Part shown: one piece after another, positions 1 to 9,022 of the stretch
Numbering within the stretch: the stretch's first letter is position 1
Layout of the letters: each line of letters opens with the position of its first letter
Source: Kurthia senegalensis
Lineage (GTDB): Bacteria; Bacillota; Bacilli; Bacillales_A; Planococcaceae
Assembly: GCF_000285595.1 (NCBI RefSeq)
Contig: NZ_HE611067.1
Location: forward strand, 186,194-250,193
Direction: 5' to 3'
DNA length: 64,000 nt
The notes under the pieces: model-generated
The model's database searches: none
What the model was told of the DNA's origin: nothing
What the model saw: only the letters and a program-made list of their open reading frames with translations
Program-made: the position numbers and the translations under genes

Positions 1-111
1 TTTGCACCACTTGATTTATTAAATTAATTATAGTGCATAATTATTTCTTTTAGCAAGTTTTAAATTAGAAAATAAAAGTTTGTAGTAGCATATATTCGTT
101 TTTACGACAAA

Positions 112-248
112 AAAGAGACTGGGACAAAACACGTCATTTTCATTTTTTAGCGTTCGCAACGAAAAACCGGAACCGCACCACAGCGCGATTCCGGTTTTTC
201 TTATGCTCATATGAGAGGTGATTTCTACACGTATGTCCCAGTCTCTTT
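112..248. repeat. MITE-like intergenic inverted-repeat element
   Basis: Perfect 15-bp terminal inverted repeats (AAAGAGACTGGGACA at 112-126 and its complement at 234-248) bound a 137-bp element. It contains a second nested inverted repeat, GAAAAACCGGAA with TTCCGGTTTTTC, around 160-200. The CTGGGACA head recurs in weaker form near 46351 and 52749. It sits just after the 3' end of the proline dehydrogenase gene and may serve as its terminator. No transposase is present. The MITE-like label is inference from structure. Confidence 0.6.
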
Positions 249-260
249 CATTTATTTTCG

Positions 261-1238
261 TTATTTCTTCGTTAATCGTCCGAGAATGAACGCTGCTGCG
301 GCTACGCCGATGACCGTATTTGTCTTTTTCGTAAACACTTGTTTCGTTACGAGCTGAATATTTTGTGGTCGCTCTGCTAGGCGGCGCATAAAGTATCCGT
401 ACCAATCAGCACCGAACGGTACGTACGTCGTGAATTGATAGCCGTCTTTTGCGAGTTGTTGTTGCATGTCTGTACGGAATCCGTATAACATTTGGAATTC
501 AAATTTGTCAGCCGGAATATTGTGCATCGCTACGAATTTTTGAATGTGTTGAATAATTTCATGGTCATGTGTTGCAACCGATGTAAACTTGCCGTTTAGT
601 AAATGCGCTTCTAACAACGCAACAAATTGCTCATCGATTGCCGCTTTTGACGTTAGGGCAACTTGTTCCGACTCTTTGTATGCCCCTTTTACGATACGTA
701 AACGATACCCGCTATATTTTTCAAGCAATTGCGGCGCTTCATGCAAGTAGGCTTGAATCACGGTGCCTGCTGTATTTGGATAACGTTGTTCGATCGTTTC
801 TAAAATCGCAAACGTCGCGTGCAAGCGCTCATAATTTTCTTGATCTAAATTAATAAAAATACCGTATTGCGCTGCTTTTTCAGCAATTTCTAATACGTTT
901 TCTAAACAAAAATCATAATCGATATCCAATCCTACTTGTGATGGTTTGATTGAGATATGCGCTTTGACACCGCTTTCATGAATGGCATCTAACACGTCTA
1001 AAATTTTCATTTTCGCAGCAATTGCTTCTTCGCGTTCGTAAACGAATTCGCCAAGATGATCGACGGTCGCCTCGATTCCACGACTATTCAATTGACGAAT
1101 CGTCTCCATCGTCTCCTCAATATTCGTCCCTGCAACGACCAATTTTGCACCGAGTTGTAGTCCGTAATTTTGTGCAGCACGATTTAACGTGCGATTATTT
1201 GAAAGCGATAAAAAAACATTTTTTAATACATCAGCCAT
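261..1238 (-). CDS. putB: Proline dehydrogenase
   Basis: FAD-dependent proline dehydrogenase, which oxidises L-proline to pyrroline-5-carboxylate in the first step of proline catabolism and passes electrons to the membrane quinone pool. The 325-residue length matches the stand-alone Bacillus enzyme (PutB/FadM) rather than bifunctional PutA. Family motifs are visible: RIVKGAYKE at 181-189, FEFQMLYGFR at 246-255 and YVPFGADWYGYFMRR from 272, which form the FAD and substrate site of the beta/alpha barrel. The start has a clear AGGAGG upstream. A short hydrophobic stretch near the C-terminus may aid membrane association. The partner P5C dehydrogenase gene is not in the window. Confidence 0.93.
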   Translation of the reverse strand: MADVLKNVFLSLSNNRTLNRAAQNYGLQLGAKLVVAGTNIEETMETIRQLNSRGIEATVDHLGEFVYEREEAIAAKMKILDVLDAIHESGVKAHISIKPSQVGLDIDYDFCLENVLEIAEKAAQYGIFINLDQENYERLHATFAILETIEQRYPNTAGTVIQAYLHEAPQLLEKYSGYRLRIVKGAYKESEQVALTSKAAIDEQFVALLEAHLLNGKFTSVATHDHEIIQHIQKFVAMHNIPADKFEFQMLYGFRTDMQQQLAKDGYQFTTYVPFGADWYGYFMRRLAERPQNIQLVTKQVFTKKTNTVIGVAAAAFILGRLTKK

Positions 1239-1303
1239 GTTCCAAACCTCCTTGCGTTATTGATTTGAAGCGTATAGCATTTTTTTACACTTTGCAACAA
1301 AAA

Positions 1304-1338
1304 AATAAAGGCGATTTTCGAAAGAAATCGCCTTTATT
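1304..1338. terminator. Bidirectional terminator hairpin
   Basis: Perfect 14-bp arms (AATAAAGGCGATTT and AAATCGCCTTTATT) around a 7-base loop, with A-rich flank. It lies just past the 3' end of the CoA-disulfide reductase gene and separates it from putB. Confidence 0.75.
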
Positions 1339-1353
1339 ACCCCAGTAGGTATA

Positions 1354-3048
1354 TTATTTAAAATTATACTTCGTCATGATCGGTTCACGTTGTTCCGTTA
1401 CGTCGCGGTAGTATTCATATAAGCAAATACCTAAATACGAACCGGACATGTTTTTCACACGTGTAAACCCGGCACCTTGCAGTGCAACGGTCGCATTGTA
1501 GCTTCGTTGTGCTGAGCGGCAATGTACGTAGACAGGCTCATCTTTCGGAATCTCATCTAAGCGTTCTCTCAACTCGCTAAGTGGAATGTTGATCGCTCCT
1601 TTAAGCATGCCATTTTTTACTTCCCCTGCTTCACGAACGTCTAAAATATACGCACCTGATTCGACTAATGAACGTGCTTCTGACACGTGCACTTGTTCAA
1701 AGCGCCCTGCTAATACGTTGGATGCAACGAGTGCTGCCATATTGACGACGTCTTTTGCCGTACTGTACATCGGTGAATACGACAGTTCTAAATCTTTCAA
1801 GTCTTCAATCGTTCCGCCGAATGAAATGAGCGTCGCAATGACGTCGATTCGTTTGTCGGCATTCCCTTTCCCGATCGCTTGCGCACCGAGAACACGACCT
1901 GTTGGCACTTCAAATACAACTTTCAAATGAAGCGGTTGACTGTTTGGCATTAAGCCTACTTTATCCGGCGCAATAACGTAAACGCTATCACATGGAATTC
2001 CGAGGTCACGTGCCACTTTCTCGTTAATCCCCGTCGTCGCTGCAGCATAATCGAACACTTGAATGCTCGAAGACCCAATCACACCTCGATGGCGATTCGT
2101 TATGCCATACATATGATCCGCCGCGGCTCGTGCTTGTTTTTGTGCAGGACCAGCTAATGCAAGTCGCGTATAACGGCGCATAACTTGATGATAAACTTCA
2201 ATCGCATCACCGACGGCATAAATGTTCGGATCACTCGTCACGTAATTTTGGTTCACTGCGATACCGCCCGTTTCCCCAATTTTCAAGCCTGCTTTTTCCG
2301 CTAATGTCGTATCCGGACGAACGCCGATTGCTAGTACGACGGCATCTGCTCGTACACGTTTCCCTGATTGCAGTGTGACCGTTTGTTGTTCAACGCTTGC
2401 AAGTCCATCATTCGTAATGAGTTGCATCCCTTTGTCGAGCAATTCTTTGTGTAAAATTTGGACCATATCGTCGTCAAATGGTGCTAAAATTTGCGGTGCA
2501 AATTCAATTAACGATACATTTTTTCCTGCTAAACGAAGATTTTCCGCCACTTCTACCCCGATAAATCCGCCACCGATGACCGCAATGTTCTGCACATTTT
2601 CTTGCGTCACATATTGTTGTAAACGTTCGATATCGACAACATTTCTTACTGTAAAGACGTGTGGTTGTTCGATGCCTTCTAATTTCGGAACGATTGGATT
2701 CGCTCCAGGAGATAGAACGAGATGATCGTACGCTTCCACAATCGTTTGTTTCGTCGCATGGTCATAAACCGTAATCGTTTTTTCTTCTTTTTGAATGCTC
2801 ACGACTTCGTGGAACACGCGCGCTTCAATATTGTATTTCTTTTTAAATTGTACAGGGTCCATCATTAACAATTTTTCGCTTTTTTCAACGATGCCACTTA
2901 AATGATACGGAAGTGAACAGTTTGAAAAAGACACGTGTGGCCCTTTCTCAAACATAATAATTTCTGCTTGTTCGTCTAATCTACGGACACGTGCGGCAGT
3001 AGATGCACCGCCTGCTACGCCTCCAATAACTAATACTCTTTTTGACAT
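1354..3048 (-). CDS. cdr: CoA-disulfide reductase with C-terminal rhodanese domain (CoADR-RHD)
   Basis: Flavoprotein of the single-cysteine pyridine nucleotide disulfide reductase family, fused to a rhodanese domain. The N-terminus has the FAD motif VLVIGGVAGGAS. The active-site cysteine lies in SFSNCSLPYHL (Cys44), and a second nucleotide-binding motif IAVIGGGFIGVEVAE follows. The C-terminal ~100 residues form a rhodanese domain with active-site Cys in VYVHCRSAQRS. The 564-residue length is typical of CoADR-RHD fusions, which reduce CoA disulfide or CoA persulfide and handle sulfane sulfur. A GGAGGG precedes the ATG. The gene is monocistronic, and the inverted repeat upstream resembles a CsoR/CstR operator, consistent with a persulfide-responsive role (inference). 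Confidence 0.93.
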   Translation of the reverse strand: MSKRVLVIGGVAGGASTAARVRRLDEQAEIIMFEKGPHVSFSNCSLPYHLSGIVEKSEKLLMMDPVQFKKKYNIEARVFHEVVSIQKEEKTITVYDHATKQTIVEAYDHLVLSPGANPIVPKLEGIEQPHVFTVRNVVDIERLQQYVTQENVQNIAVIGGGFIGVEVAENLRLAGKNVSLIEFAPQILAPFDDDMVQILHKELLDKGMQLITNDGLASVEQQTVTLQSGKRVRADAVVLAIGVRPDTTLAEKAGLKIGETGGIAVNQNYVTSDPNIYAVGDAIEVYHQVMRRYTRLALAGPAQKQARAAADHMYGITNRHRGVIGSSSIQVFDYAAATTGINEKVARDLGIPCDSVYVIAPDKVGLMPNSQPLHLKVVFEVPTGRVLGAQAIGKGNADKRIDVIATLISFGGTIEDLKDLELSYSPMYSTAKDVVNMAALVASNVLAGRFEQVHVSEARSLVESGAYILDVREAGEVKNGMLKGAINIPLSELRERLDEIPKDEPVYVHCRSAQRSYNATVALQGAGFTRVKNMSGSYLGICLYEYYRDVTEQREPIMTKYNFK

Positions 3049-3081
3049 TCTTTTCCCTCCAACATTTGCTTATGCTCATAT

Positions 3082-3099
3082 TATACCATAAGGGGTATA
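3082..3099. promoter_or_regulatory. Candidate CsoR/CstR-family operator upstream of cdr
   Basis: Inverted repeat TATACC (3082-3087), six-base spacer ATAAGG, GGTATA (3094-3099). The arms and G/C-rich centre match the ATACC...GGTAT pattern of CsoR/CstR sites. In staphylococci, CstR controls rhodanese and CoA-persulfide genes, so the target fits. Assignment is by pattern only; no csoR/cstR gene is visible in the window. Confidence 0.5.
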
Positions 3100-3188
3100 T
3101 TTGCAATTTTTATCGTTCTTTTTTTATAAATCCTTTATGTGACGCCTTTTTCTTTTAGGACTCTTTTTTCTATGCATTGTGAATTTTT

Positions 3189-4448
3189 TTATTTTTTCGG
3201 AATAGGAAGCGTTACTCGGAAGCAACTTCCTTCTCCTAAAACGCTCTGAACGTCGATATGCCCCCCATGTTGTAAGACGATTTCTTTCGTAATCGCAAGC
3301 CCAAGTCCTTCTCCACCGGTCGCACGTGCGCGGTGTTCATCCGTACGATAAAATCGGTCAAAAATATACGGAATATGTTCCTCTGAAATCCCGTCTCCCT
3401 CATCGAGTACTTCTAGCACATTTCCTGACGTACGAATCGTAATCGTCGTTCCTTCCTCGCTATATCTCACCGCATTTTGAATAAAATTCAACAATACGCG
3501 TTGCATTTTAGCGACGTCCATTTGTAAAATGAGTGGCTGGCGGTGAACGCATTGTATGTGATGATGTGGCGTTAACGTTTCAATTACGGGATACACGTCT
3601 TCGATTAAATCTCGTAACGACATTGCCTCAAGTTGTAAAGGCGCTTCTCTGTCTAAATGAGCTAACTGGAGTAAATGCCCCGTCAATTTTGACATGCGCT
3701 GCGTTTGTAAATGAATTTGTTCAATGGACTGACGCACTTGTTCCGTATTGGATAAATCCGAGCGCAGTAACACTTCGGTAAACCCTTGCATCGATGTGAG
3801 CGGCGTTTTTAGTTCATGCGAGGCATCCGAAACGAATTGTTCTAACTTCTGTTTCGCCGCTTCTTGTTGCTCAAATGATTCATGTAACCTTCTTTGCATA
3901 CGTTGAATAGACTGTTCTAAAATCGCTACTTCGACCGGCGCATTCGGTACGCGCACTTTATTTTCCATCGTTTCCACAGAAAGAGCTTGCACTTGCTTCG
4001 TCAAATCATCGAGTGGTTGAATGGCATGGCGAATGACTTTTTTGTACGACCAAAGTGCTACTAAAAATAAAATCCCGACAACGAACGTAAACGCGCCAAA
4101 TTGCGTATACATCAGTTCATTTTCTTCGTGTAAAGAGAATACGACCGTCACGTTATGCTCGCCGACCGTTCCGCTAATTTCTCGGCGCTCTCCTTTTTTC
4201 GGAGAAAGATCTTGTACTTCATATGCGTCTATGTAAATCGCTTCTTTCGGAAATTGTTGGCGCAGCGCTTCCTCTGAATCTTTCGTAAGTACCCCGTCTA
4301 CAATCGTGACCGCTTCAAGTGCTTGGTCTACGCGTTGTTGTTGCTCGACATGATTGGCATATTTAAAAATAACCCCTTGTAAAAGTCCTAAGATGACATA
4401 CAACGTAACGAAAATAAGCACTGTTTGCTTCGTTAACATTTTTTTCAT
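3189..4448 (-). CDS. Two-component sensor histidine kinase
   Basis: Membrane sensor kinase of 419 residues. TM1 spans about 8-30 and TM2 about 117-135, enclosing a short extracytoplasmic segment of ~85 residues, followed by a HAMP-like linker. The H-box HELKTPLTS puts the phospho-accepting His at 211. The ATP-binding domain shows the N-box (QNAVRYS), G1 (DEGDGI), F-box (FDRFYR) and G2 (GEGLGLAI). The start codon overlaps the stop of the response regulator gene by one base, so the pair is translationally coupled. The divergent membrane oxidoreductase is the likely target. The signal is unknown. Confidence 0.9.
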   Translation of the reverse strand: MKKMLTKQTVLIFVTLYVILGLLQGVIFKYANHVEQQQRVDQALEAVTIVDGVLTKDSEEALRQQFPKEAIYIDAYEVQDLSPKKGERREISGTVGEHNVTVVFSLHEENELMYTQFGAFTFVVGILFLVALWSYKKVIRHAIQPLDDLTKQVQALSVETMENKVRVPNAPVEVAILEQSIQRMQRRLHESFEQQEAAKQKLEQFVSDASHELKTPLTSMQGFTEVLLRSDLSNTEQVRQSIEQIHLQTQRMSKLTGHLLQLAHLDREAPLQLEAMSLRDLIEDVYPVIETLTPHHHIQCVHRQPLILQMDVAKMQRVLLNFIQNAVRYSEEGTTITIRTSGNVLEVLDEGDGISEEHIPYIFDRFYRTDEHRARATGGEGLGLAITKEIVLQHGGHIDVQSVLGEGSCFRVTLPIPKK

Positions 4449-5122
4449 TAGTTCACATCCAATTTGTAACCGAACCCTCGAACGGTTTGAATGATCTGGT
4501 GTGAATCATCCCCGATTTTTTGACGCAACGTTTTAATGTATGCTTCCACGACGTTCACGCTTCCAAAATAGTCATAGCCCCAGACGCTGTTCAATAAAGC
4601 TTCTTTCGATAATACGATGTGAACATGGTCAATAAAATAACAAAGCAATTTATATTCCGTGCGTGTTAACGTCAGTGGTTCCCCGTTTAAACAAATTTGT
4701 TTTTGTTGCTCGTCTACGGTAAAAAGGGACGCTTCTTCTATTGCCTCTTCTACTTCATGTACGGCTTGATTACGAAGCCTTGCATGCAGGCGAGCGAGTA
4801 ATTCTTCAAAGCTAAACGGTTTCGTTACGTAATCGTCTGCTCCAACATTTAGCCCTTTAATACGGTCTTCCACTTCGCCTTTTGCGGATAGTAAAATGAC
4901 TTGACAACCGACTTGTTTTTTCAACATGCGACACACTTCATATCCGTCCATTCCCGGCATCATAATGTCCACGATCGCAACGGCCGGACGTTTCTCTTTT
5001 GCGAGAAACACGCCATTCATTCCGTCATATGCTGTCAAAACGTCAAATCCTTCTGCTTCTAAACCCATTTGTAAAAACTGCACGATGCTTCGCTCATCAT
5101 CAATAATTAAGATGCGTTCCAT
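4448..5122 (-). CDS. OmpR/PhoB-family response regulator
   Basis: Receiver domain with Asp52 as phosphorylation site (in VDIMMPG), acidic pair DDE near residue 8 and conserved KPF, followed by a C-terminal winged-helix DNA-binding domain (SVNVVEAYIKTLRQKIG, TVRGFGYKL). I choose the ATG at 5122 (224 residues): AGGAGGA lies seven bases before it but abuts the alternative ATG at 5128. It is transcribed away from the oxidoreductase gene at 5222. Four phased TTCAG-type repeats in the shared intergenic region are a plausible binding site, so the regulator probably controls itself and the divergent gene (inference). Confidence 0.9.
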   Translation of the reverse strand: MERILIIDDERSIVQFLQMGLEAEGFDVLTAYDGMNGVFLAKEKRPAVAIVDIMMPGMDGYEVCRMLKKQVGCQVILLSAKGEVEDRIKGLNVGADDYVTKPFSFEELLARLHARLRNQAVHEVEEAIEEASLFTVDEQQKQICLNGEPLTLTRTEYKLLCYFIDHVHIVLSKEALLNSVWGYDYFGSVNVVEAYIKTLRQKIGDDSHQIIQTVRGFGYKLDVN

Positions 5123-5139
5123 TGTCATTCCTCCTAAAA

Positions 5140-5177
5140 TTCAGTTAATTTTCAGCTATTTTTCATTCGTTTTACAG
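5140..5177. promoter_or_regulatory. Phased direct repeats, candidate OmpR-family operator
   Basis: TTCAG at 5140, TTCAG at 5151, TTCAT at 5162 and TACAG at 5173 recur at exact 11-bp steps between the response regulator and the divergent oxidoreductase. Tandem repeats near one helical turn apart are typical of OmpR/PhoB-family binding sites. No binding data; recognised by pattern. Confidence 0.55.
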
Positions 5178-5221
5178 CCTTTCTTCGTACACTATTAAAA
5201 AAGACAGAAAGGAAGAGGAAG

Positions 5222-6463
5222 ATGAACCGAAAAATGCTCTTATTTTTACTATGTATAGCACCGATTCCACTCGCTTTATGGCAATTGTATTTCCAACCGA
5301 ATGCCGATCCATTCTGGTCCATCGTCAGTACGTTCCTCGGAGCAGCAGCATATAGTACGATGTGTATCATCTTATTGTTAGGTGCTCGTCCGAAAGGAAT
5401 CGATTATTATGACGCACAAGTCGTTCACCGGATAGCAGCGGTCGGTAGTCTTGCTCTTATTTTACTGCACAATCAAGCAGAAGGATTGGCACATAACGGA
5501 CCTGTCACACACGCTGCCGCACAGTACGGCGGCAATGCCCAAACGATTTTTTTAATCGTTGCGGGTAGTAGCGTCTTATTGTTAGCAACGAAATGGATGA
5601 TGTATTTACCACCACGTCTACAACAAATTATACAACCTGTGCGACGACTATTTCGATACGACTATATCAAATGGATTCACCATTTGAATCTCATCGCAAT
5701 TGTTCTCATGGTTCTTCATATCGTTTATATGAATATCGCATGGCACACACCGATTGGCATGAGTTTATTTTTAGTTTATTTCGGCATTCCAGCCGCATTT
5801 TATATCGCTTTCTTATACAATCGATTCGCAAGCGGGCATACGAGCGTTCAATCGATTGAATCGATTTCCGATTACACGATCGAAATGAGCGTGGCGAAAA
5901 AAGCATGTCCGAACGCACAAATCGGCCATATTCTCTGGGTACGACTCGGCTTACACGAACATCCTTTCACCATCACAGACGTTACGAACGAAGCGATCTT
6001 CTTTATTTTCGAAAGAAAAGGGACCTTTACGAAAAAATTAGCGAATCAAACGCCTGGCATGCCTCTACGTGTTCAAGTACAGCGCACGAGACGACTTACC
6101 TTTACACAACCGACCATTTATATAACGGGAGGTAGCGGCATTACCGCGGCTATTAGTGCGATTCGACAATGGCTTCAACAGCCGAATGAACCGTTTTACT
6201 TGTACGCATCGTATCGCCATCAAAAAGAAGCGATTTACGCGCATTATTTTTATTCTATTTTGCAAAAACATGCGCATTTTCACTATGACATTTTCATTAC
6301 ACGTGAACATAAAAAACGCCGCTTAACGCCCGAACGACTCGTACAAAACAGCGATTTAGAAAAAGCACAGTGCATCATTTGTGCATCGGACGCTGCAGCT
6401 GCAGCTTTCGAAAAAATGTTGCGGGACGTATCGGTTACAAACATACGGAAAGAAGCATTTTAA
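5222..6463 (+). CDS. Membrane ferric-reductase-like oxidoreductase (heme membrane domain plus FAD/NAD module)
   Basis: 413-residue membrane protein. The first ~200 residues contain about six hydrophobic helices with paired histidines (VVHRIAAVGSLALILLHNQ, KWIHHLNL, VLHIVY) typical of ferric-reductase-like transmembrane domains that hold heme. The remainder resembles ferredoxin-reductase modules: HPFTI near 250 fits the FAD-binding segment, and IYITGGSGITAAISAI is the nucleotide-binding glycine motif. It likely moves electrons from NAD(P)H across the membrane to an acceptor such as ferric iron or a quinone; the substrate is not determined. SD AAGGAAGAGG precedes the ATG. The divergent two-component system probably regulates it. 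Confidence 0.75.
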   Translation: MNRKMLLFLLCIAPIPLALWQLYFQPNADPFWSIVSTFLGAAAYSTMCIILLLGARPKGIDYYDAQVVHRIAAVGSLALILLHNQAEGLAHNGPVTHAAAQYGGNAQTIFLIVAGSSVLLLATKWMMYLPPRLQQIIQPVRRLFRYDYIKWIHHLNLIAIVLMVLHIVYMNIAWHTPIGMSLFLVYFGIPAAFYIAFLYNRFASGHTSVQSIESISDYTIEMSVAKKACPNAQIGHILWVRLGLHEHPFTITDVTNEAIFFIFERKGTFTKKLANQTPGMPLRVQVQRTRRLTFTQPTIYITGGSGITAAISAIRQWLQQPNEPFYLYASYRHQKEAIYAHYFYSILQKHAHFHYDIFITREHKKRRLTPERLVQNSDLEKAQCIICASDAAAAAFEKMLRDVSVTNIRKEAF

Positions 6464-6494
6464 TCGCTTTCTACTAACGCATTTCTGTTATTTT

Positions 6495-6761
6495 TTAATA
6501 CGTAAGTCCTGCAAAATTAAATCCGATCGCAGCGAAAAGAAAAAGAAGGGTCACGACGCTATGTCTGATCGCTTCCGTACTTTTTAGCCAACGCTTTCTC
6601 CAACTTCTGATAAGAATCATGCAAGCTGAAAAAAATAGCAAGAATGTCAAAATTGTCACGAGTACTTTCACGTACGGCCAATTGTTCATAATATACACAT
6701 TCGAAAACGCCGTTAATAACCCTGCCATATTGAACAAATAAATGAGTAGCACATTGCTCAT
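6495..6761 (-). CDS. Small membrane protein, unknown function
   Basis: 88-residue protein with three or so hydrophobic segments (LLIYLFNMAGLLTAF, VLVTILTFLLFFSACMIL, SVVTLLFLFAAIGFNFAGL) and a basic loop RSWRKRW. GAGGGA lies at good distance before the ATG, supporting a real gene. It is convergent with the oxidoreductase gene, whose end is 31 bases away. No family recognised. Confidence 0.6.
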   Translation of the reverse strand: MSNVLLIYLFNMAGLLTAFSNVYIMNNWPYVKVLVTILTFLLFFSACMILIRSWRKRWLKSTEAIRHSVVTLLFLFAAIGFNFAGLTY

Positions 6762-6817
6762 ACGATTCCCTCATTTCTATTTTATTCCGTATACCCTTTC
6801 TTTCTCTTTTTACACAA

Positions 6818-6858
6818 AAAAACAGGCAACCTTTTGGACAAAAAGGTTGCCTGTTTTT
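6818..6858. terminator. Rho-independent terminator
   Basis: 18-bp arms AAAAACAGGCAACCTTTT and its complement around a five-base loop. It lies downstream of the second histidine kinase (minus strand). Confidence 0.8.
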
Positions 6859-6915
6859 CACTTATACTCCGCAACACTCGGGGGAGAGTTCGGTTCATGA
6901 GTTTATACGTACATT

Positions 6916-8316
6916 TTACCGTTCATTTGTGGATAAAGTGTGAAGAGGAAATGACAATCTAAACGTTGTCCCTTGCCCTTCCTCACTCTCAACCGTAATG
7001 TCGCCACCAAGTCCTTCTGTTAAGCCTTTTACGATGGCTAACCCGAGACCTGTACCACCTTTATCTCTGACGCGTGATTTTTCAACGCGGTGGAAGCGGT
7101 CAAAAATAAAAGGGACGTCTTCTTTCGGAATGCCCACACCTGTATCGCTCACTTCGATTACGAGCTGTTCTTTTCTTTCAAATGCTTGCACGTTAATCGA
7201 ACCCGCTTCAGTATAGTTCACAGCGTTCTGCATTAAATTCAGCATAATTTGCTCCATACGCATGCCATCTGTCTCTAAGTCATGAAGTGGTCCTGCAATG
7301 TGTAAATCAAGCGTTAGCGACTTCGCAGTAGCTTTTAAACGGACTTTATCGACCGCTTGCTCTAACAACTGTTCCATATCAATCGATTGCGTATAAAATG
7401 GCATACGCCCTTCTTCCATTTTCGACAAGTCAAAGACGTCTTGAATGAGTGAAGAGAGGCGAACCGATTCTTGGTCGATAATGCGTGCATAGCGTTTCAA
7501 ATCTTCTTCTGAACGATACTGCCCTTTCTCGATTAATTGAGCGTATCCTTGTAAGTACGAAACGGGTGTGCGCAGTTCATGCGAAATGTTCGCTAACAAT
7601 TCACTACGATTTTTACGATAATTGTTTAATTCGATACTCAAATCATTAATCGCCACGCCGAGCGAGCCGACTTCATCTTTACTTTGAACGGCGACTTGCG
7701 TATCTTCGCCTTTCGCAATTTTCCGCGTTGCCTTTTCCATCTCAACGAGCGGACGAGACAAGCGCCATGAAATTAAAATCGTATAGACGAGTGCGAGTAA
7801 AATTGCTGCACCAATCGAGCGAATTAACCAATACCGGATTTGGTACATCGTATCGTACCAACTCGTGACATTTGCCATCACGAGTACACCGCCGGCATAT
7901 TTCCCGTCTTGTAGTAACGGTTTTGCGACGTAATGAAACTTCGCACCGGTCGCATTTTCTGTTCGGTCGCCCGCATACGATTTTTCGCCGCTCTCAAGTG
8001 GACCTGACCATTGCGAGTCAATCGTATCGTCTTTGTAAAATTCATACGCTGAACGTGATAAAATGCGCCCTTCTCGGTCAAAGACGATGACCGAATCATC
8101 GCTCAAACTAATCATCGTATCGATTTGTTCACTCGTAATTTCCGGTTTTCTTTCTAATTCTAAAACGGCACGTGTCGCCATTTTATCGACGGAAGAATCG
8201 ACGTAATCTGTAAAGATATTCGAAAAAATACGGTCGATTAAAATACCGAGTGGCGCTAAAATAGCGAGAAACAGCGCCATAATGAGCGTGCCCCATTTGA
8301 AACCGATTTTATTCAT
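6916..8316 (-). CDS. Two-component sensor histidine kinase
   Basis: Sensor kinase of 466 residues. TM1 about 9-30, an extracytoplasmic segment of ~130 residues of Cache/PAS-like length, TM2 about 163-185, then HAMP (SRPLVEMEKATRKI). H-box SHELRTPVS with His246, N-box MQNAVNYT, G1 DTGVGI, F FDRFHRV, G2 GGTGLGLAIVKG. The real start is the ATG at 8316, whose first bases overlap the last codons of the response regulator; the longer frame begins at a TTG with no ribosome site. Translation is coupled to the regulator gene. The architecture resembles BaeS/ResE-type kinases, but the signal is unknown. Confidence 0.9.
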   Translation of the reverse strand: MNKIGFKWGTLIMALFLAILAPLGILIDRIFSNIFTDYVDSSVDKMATRAVLELERKPEITSEQIDTMISLSDDSVIVFDREGRILSRSAYEFYKDDTIDSQWSGPLESGEKSYAGDRTENATGAKFHYVAKPLLQDGKYAGGVLVMANVTSWYDTMYQIRYWLIRSIGAAILLALVYTILISWRLSRPLVEMEKATRKIAKGEDTQVAVQSKDEVGSLGVAINDLSIELNNYRKNRSELLANISHELRTPVSYLQGYAQLIEKGQYRSEEDLKRYARIIDQESVRLSSLIQDVFDLSKMEEGRMPFYTQSIDMEQLLEQAVDKVRLKATAKSLTLDLHIAGPLHDLETDGMRMEQIMLNLMQNAVNYTEAGSINVQAFERKEQLVIEVSDTGVGIPKEDVPFIFDRFHRVEKSRVRDKGGTGLGLAIVKGLTEGLGGDITVESEEGQGTTFRLSFPLHTLSTNER

Positions 8317-9004
8317 GACGGTTCTCTGGCATATCAAATTGATAGCCTAATCCCCAAACCGTTTTAATTAAATTCGTCGAAGCGCCGATTTTTTTCATTT
8401 TATAACGAATGTTTTTCACGTGAGAATCAATTGCACGTTCATCACGTTCTTCATCTTCTTGCCACAATAAATGTAGAAGATCTTCTCGTGTGAATACTTG
8501 CTTCGGTGATAAGGCAAGTTGTTTCAGCAACTCAAATTCCTTCACTGTTAAATCAACTTTTTGTTGGTCGAAATGGACGCTAAACGACACGATATCCATT
8601 TTAAATGGTCCGTATTGAATCACATCTTCATTTTTCTCTTCAATAATCGTTGAACGACGGATCAATGCGTGCAAACGAGCTTTTAACTCTGCAAAGTCAA
8701 ATGGCTTCACTAAATAATCGTCCGCTCCGAGTTCTAATCCTCGTACACGATCTTCTACTTCTGTTCGTGCGGTCACCATCAAAATAGGCGTTTGATTCAT
8801 ACGACGAATTTCTGAACAAAGTGTAAAGCCGTCAACGTACGGAAGCATGATGTCTAGCATAATCGCATCATACGTCTCCAAATTAATTCGTTCGAGCGCT
8901 TCTGCCCCGTCCTTTGCAATCGTCACATCATACTCTTCTTGCAAATGTACCATTAATAACTCTTGCATTAACGCTTCATCTTCCGCAATTAAAATCTTTT
9001 TCAT
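8309..9004 (-). CDS. OmpR-family response regulator
   Basis: 231 residues: receiver domain (acidic AEDE, phospho-Asp51 in LDIMLPYVDGF, KPFDFAELK) followed by winged-helix effector (AIDSHVKNIRYKMKKIG, TVWGLGYQFD). AGGAGGAGCG lies just before the ATG. It is the middle gene of a three-gene unit: 56-aa membrane protein, this regulator, histidine kinase; the last two overlap by eight bases. Target genes cannot be told from sequence. Confidence 0.92.
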   Translation of the reverse strand: MKKILIAEDEALMQELLMVHLQEEYDVTIAKDGAEALERINLETYDAIMLDIMLPYVDGFTLCSEIRRMNQTPILMVTARTEVEDRVRGLELGADDYLVKPFDFAELKARLHALIRRSTIIEEKNEDVIQYGPFKMDIVSFSVHFDQQKVDLTVKEFELLKQLALSPKQVFTREDLLHLLWQEDEERDERAIDSHVKNIRYKMKKIGASTNLIKTVWGLGYQFDMPENRHE

Positions 9005-9022
9005 CCGCGCTCCTCCTTCAAC

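Noticed and set aside
28..405. 125-codon open frame across the left-end repeat
   Set aside because: It runs through the MITE-like inverted repeat and antisense into putB, with no ribosome site and no protein-like pattern.
6379..6600. Short plus-strand open frame at the end of the oxidoreductase gene
   Set aside because: Overlaps two better-supported genes in other frames and has no SD.
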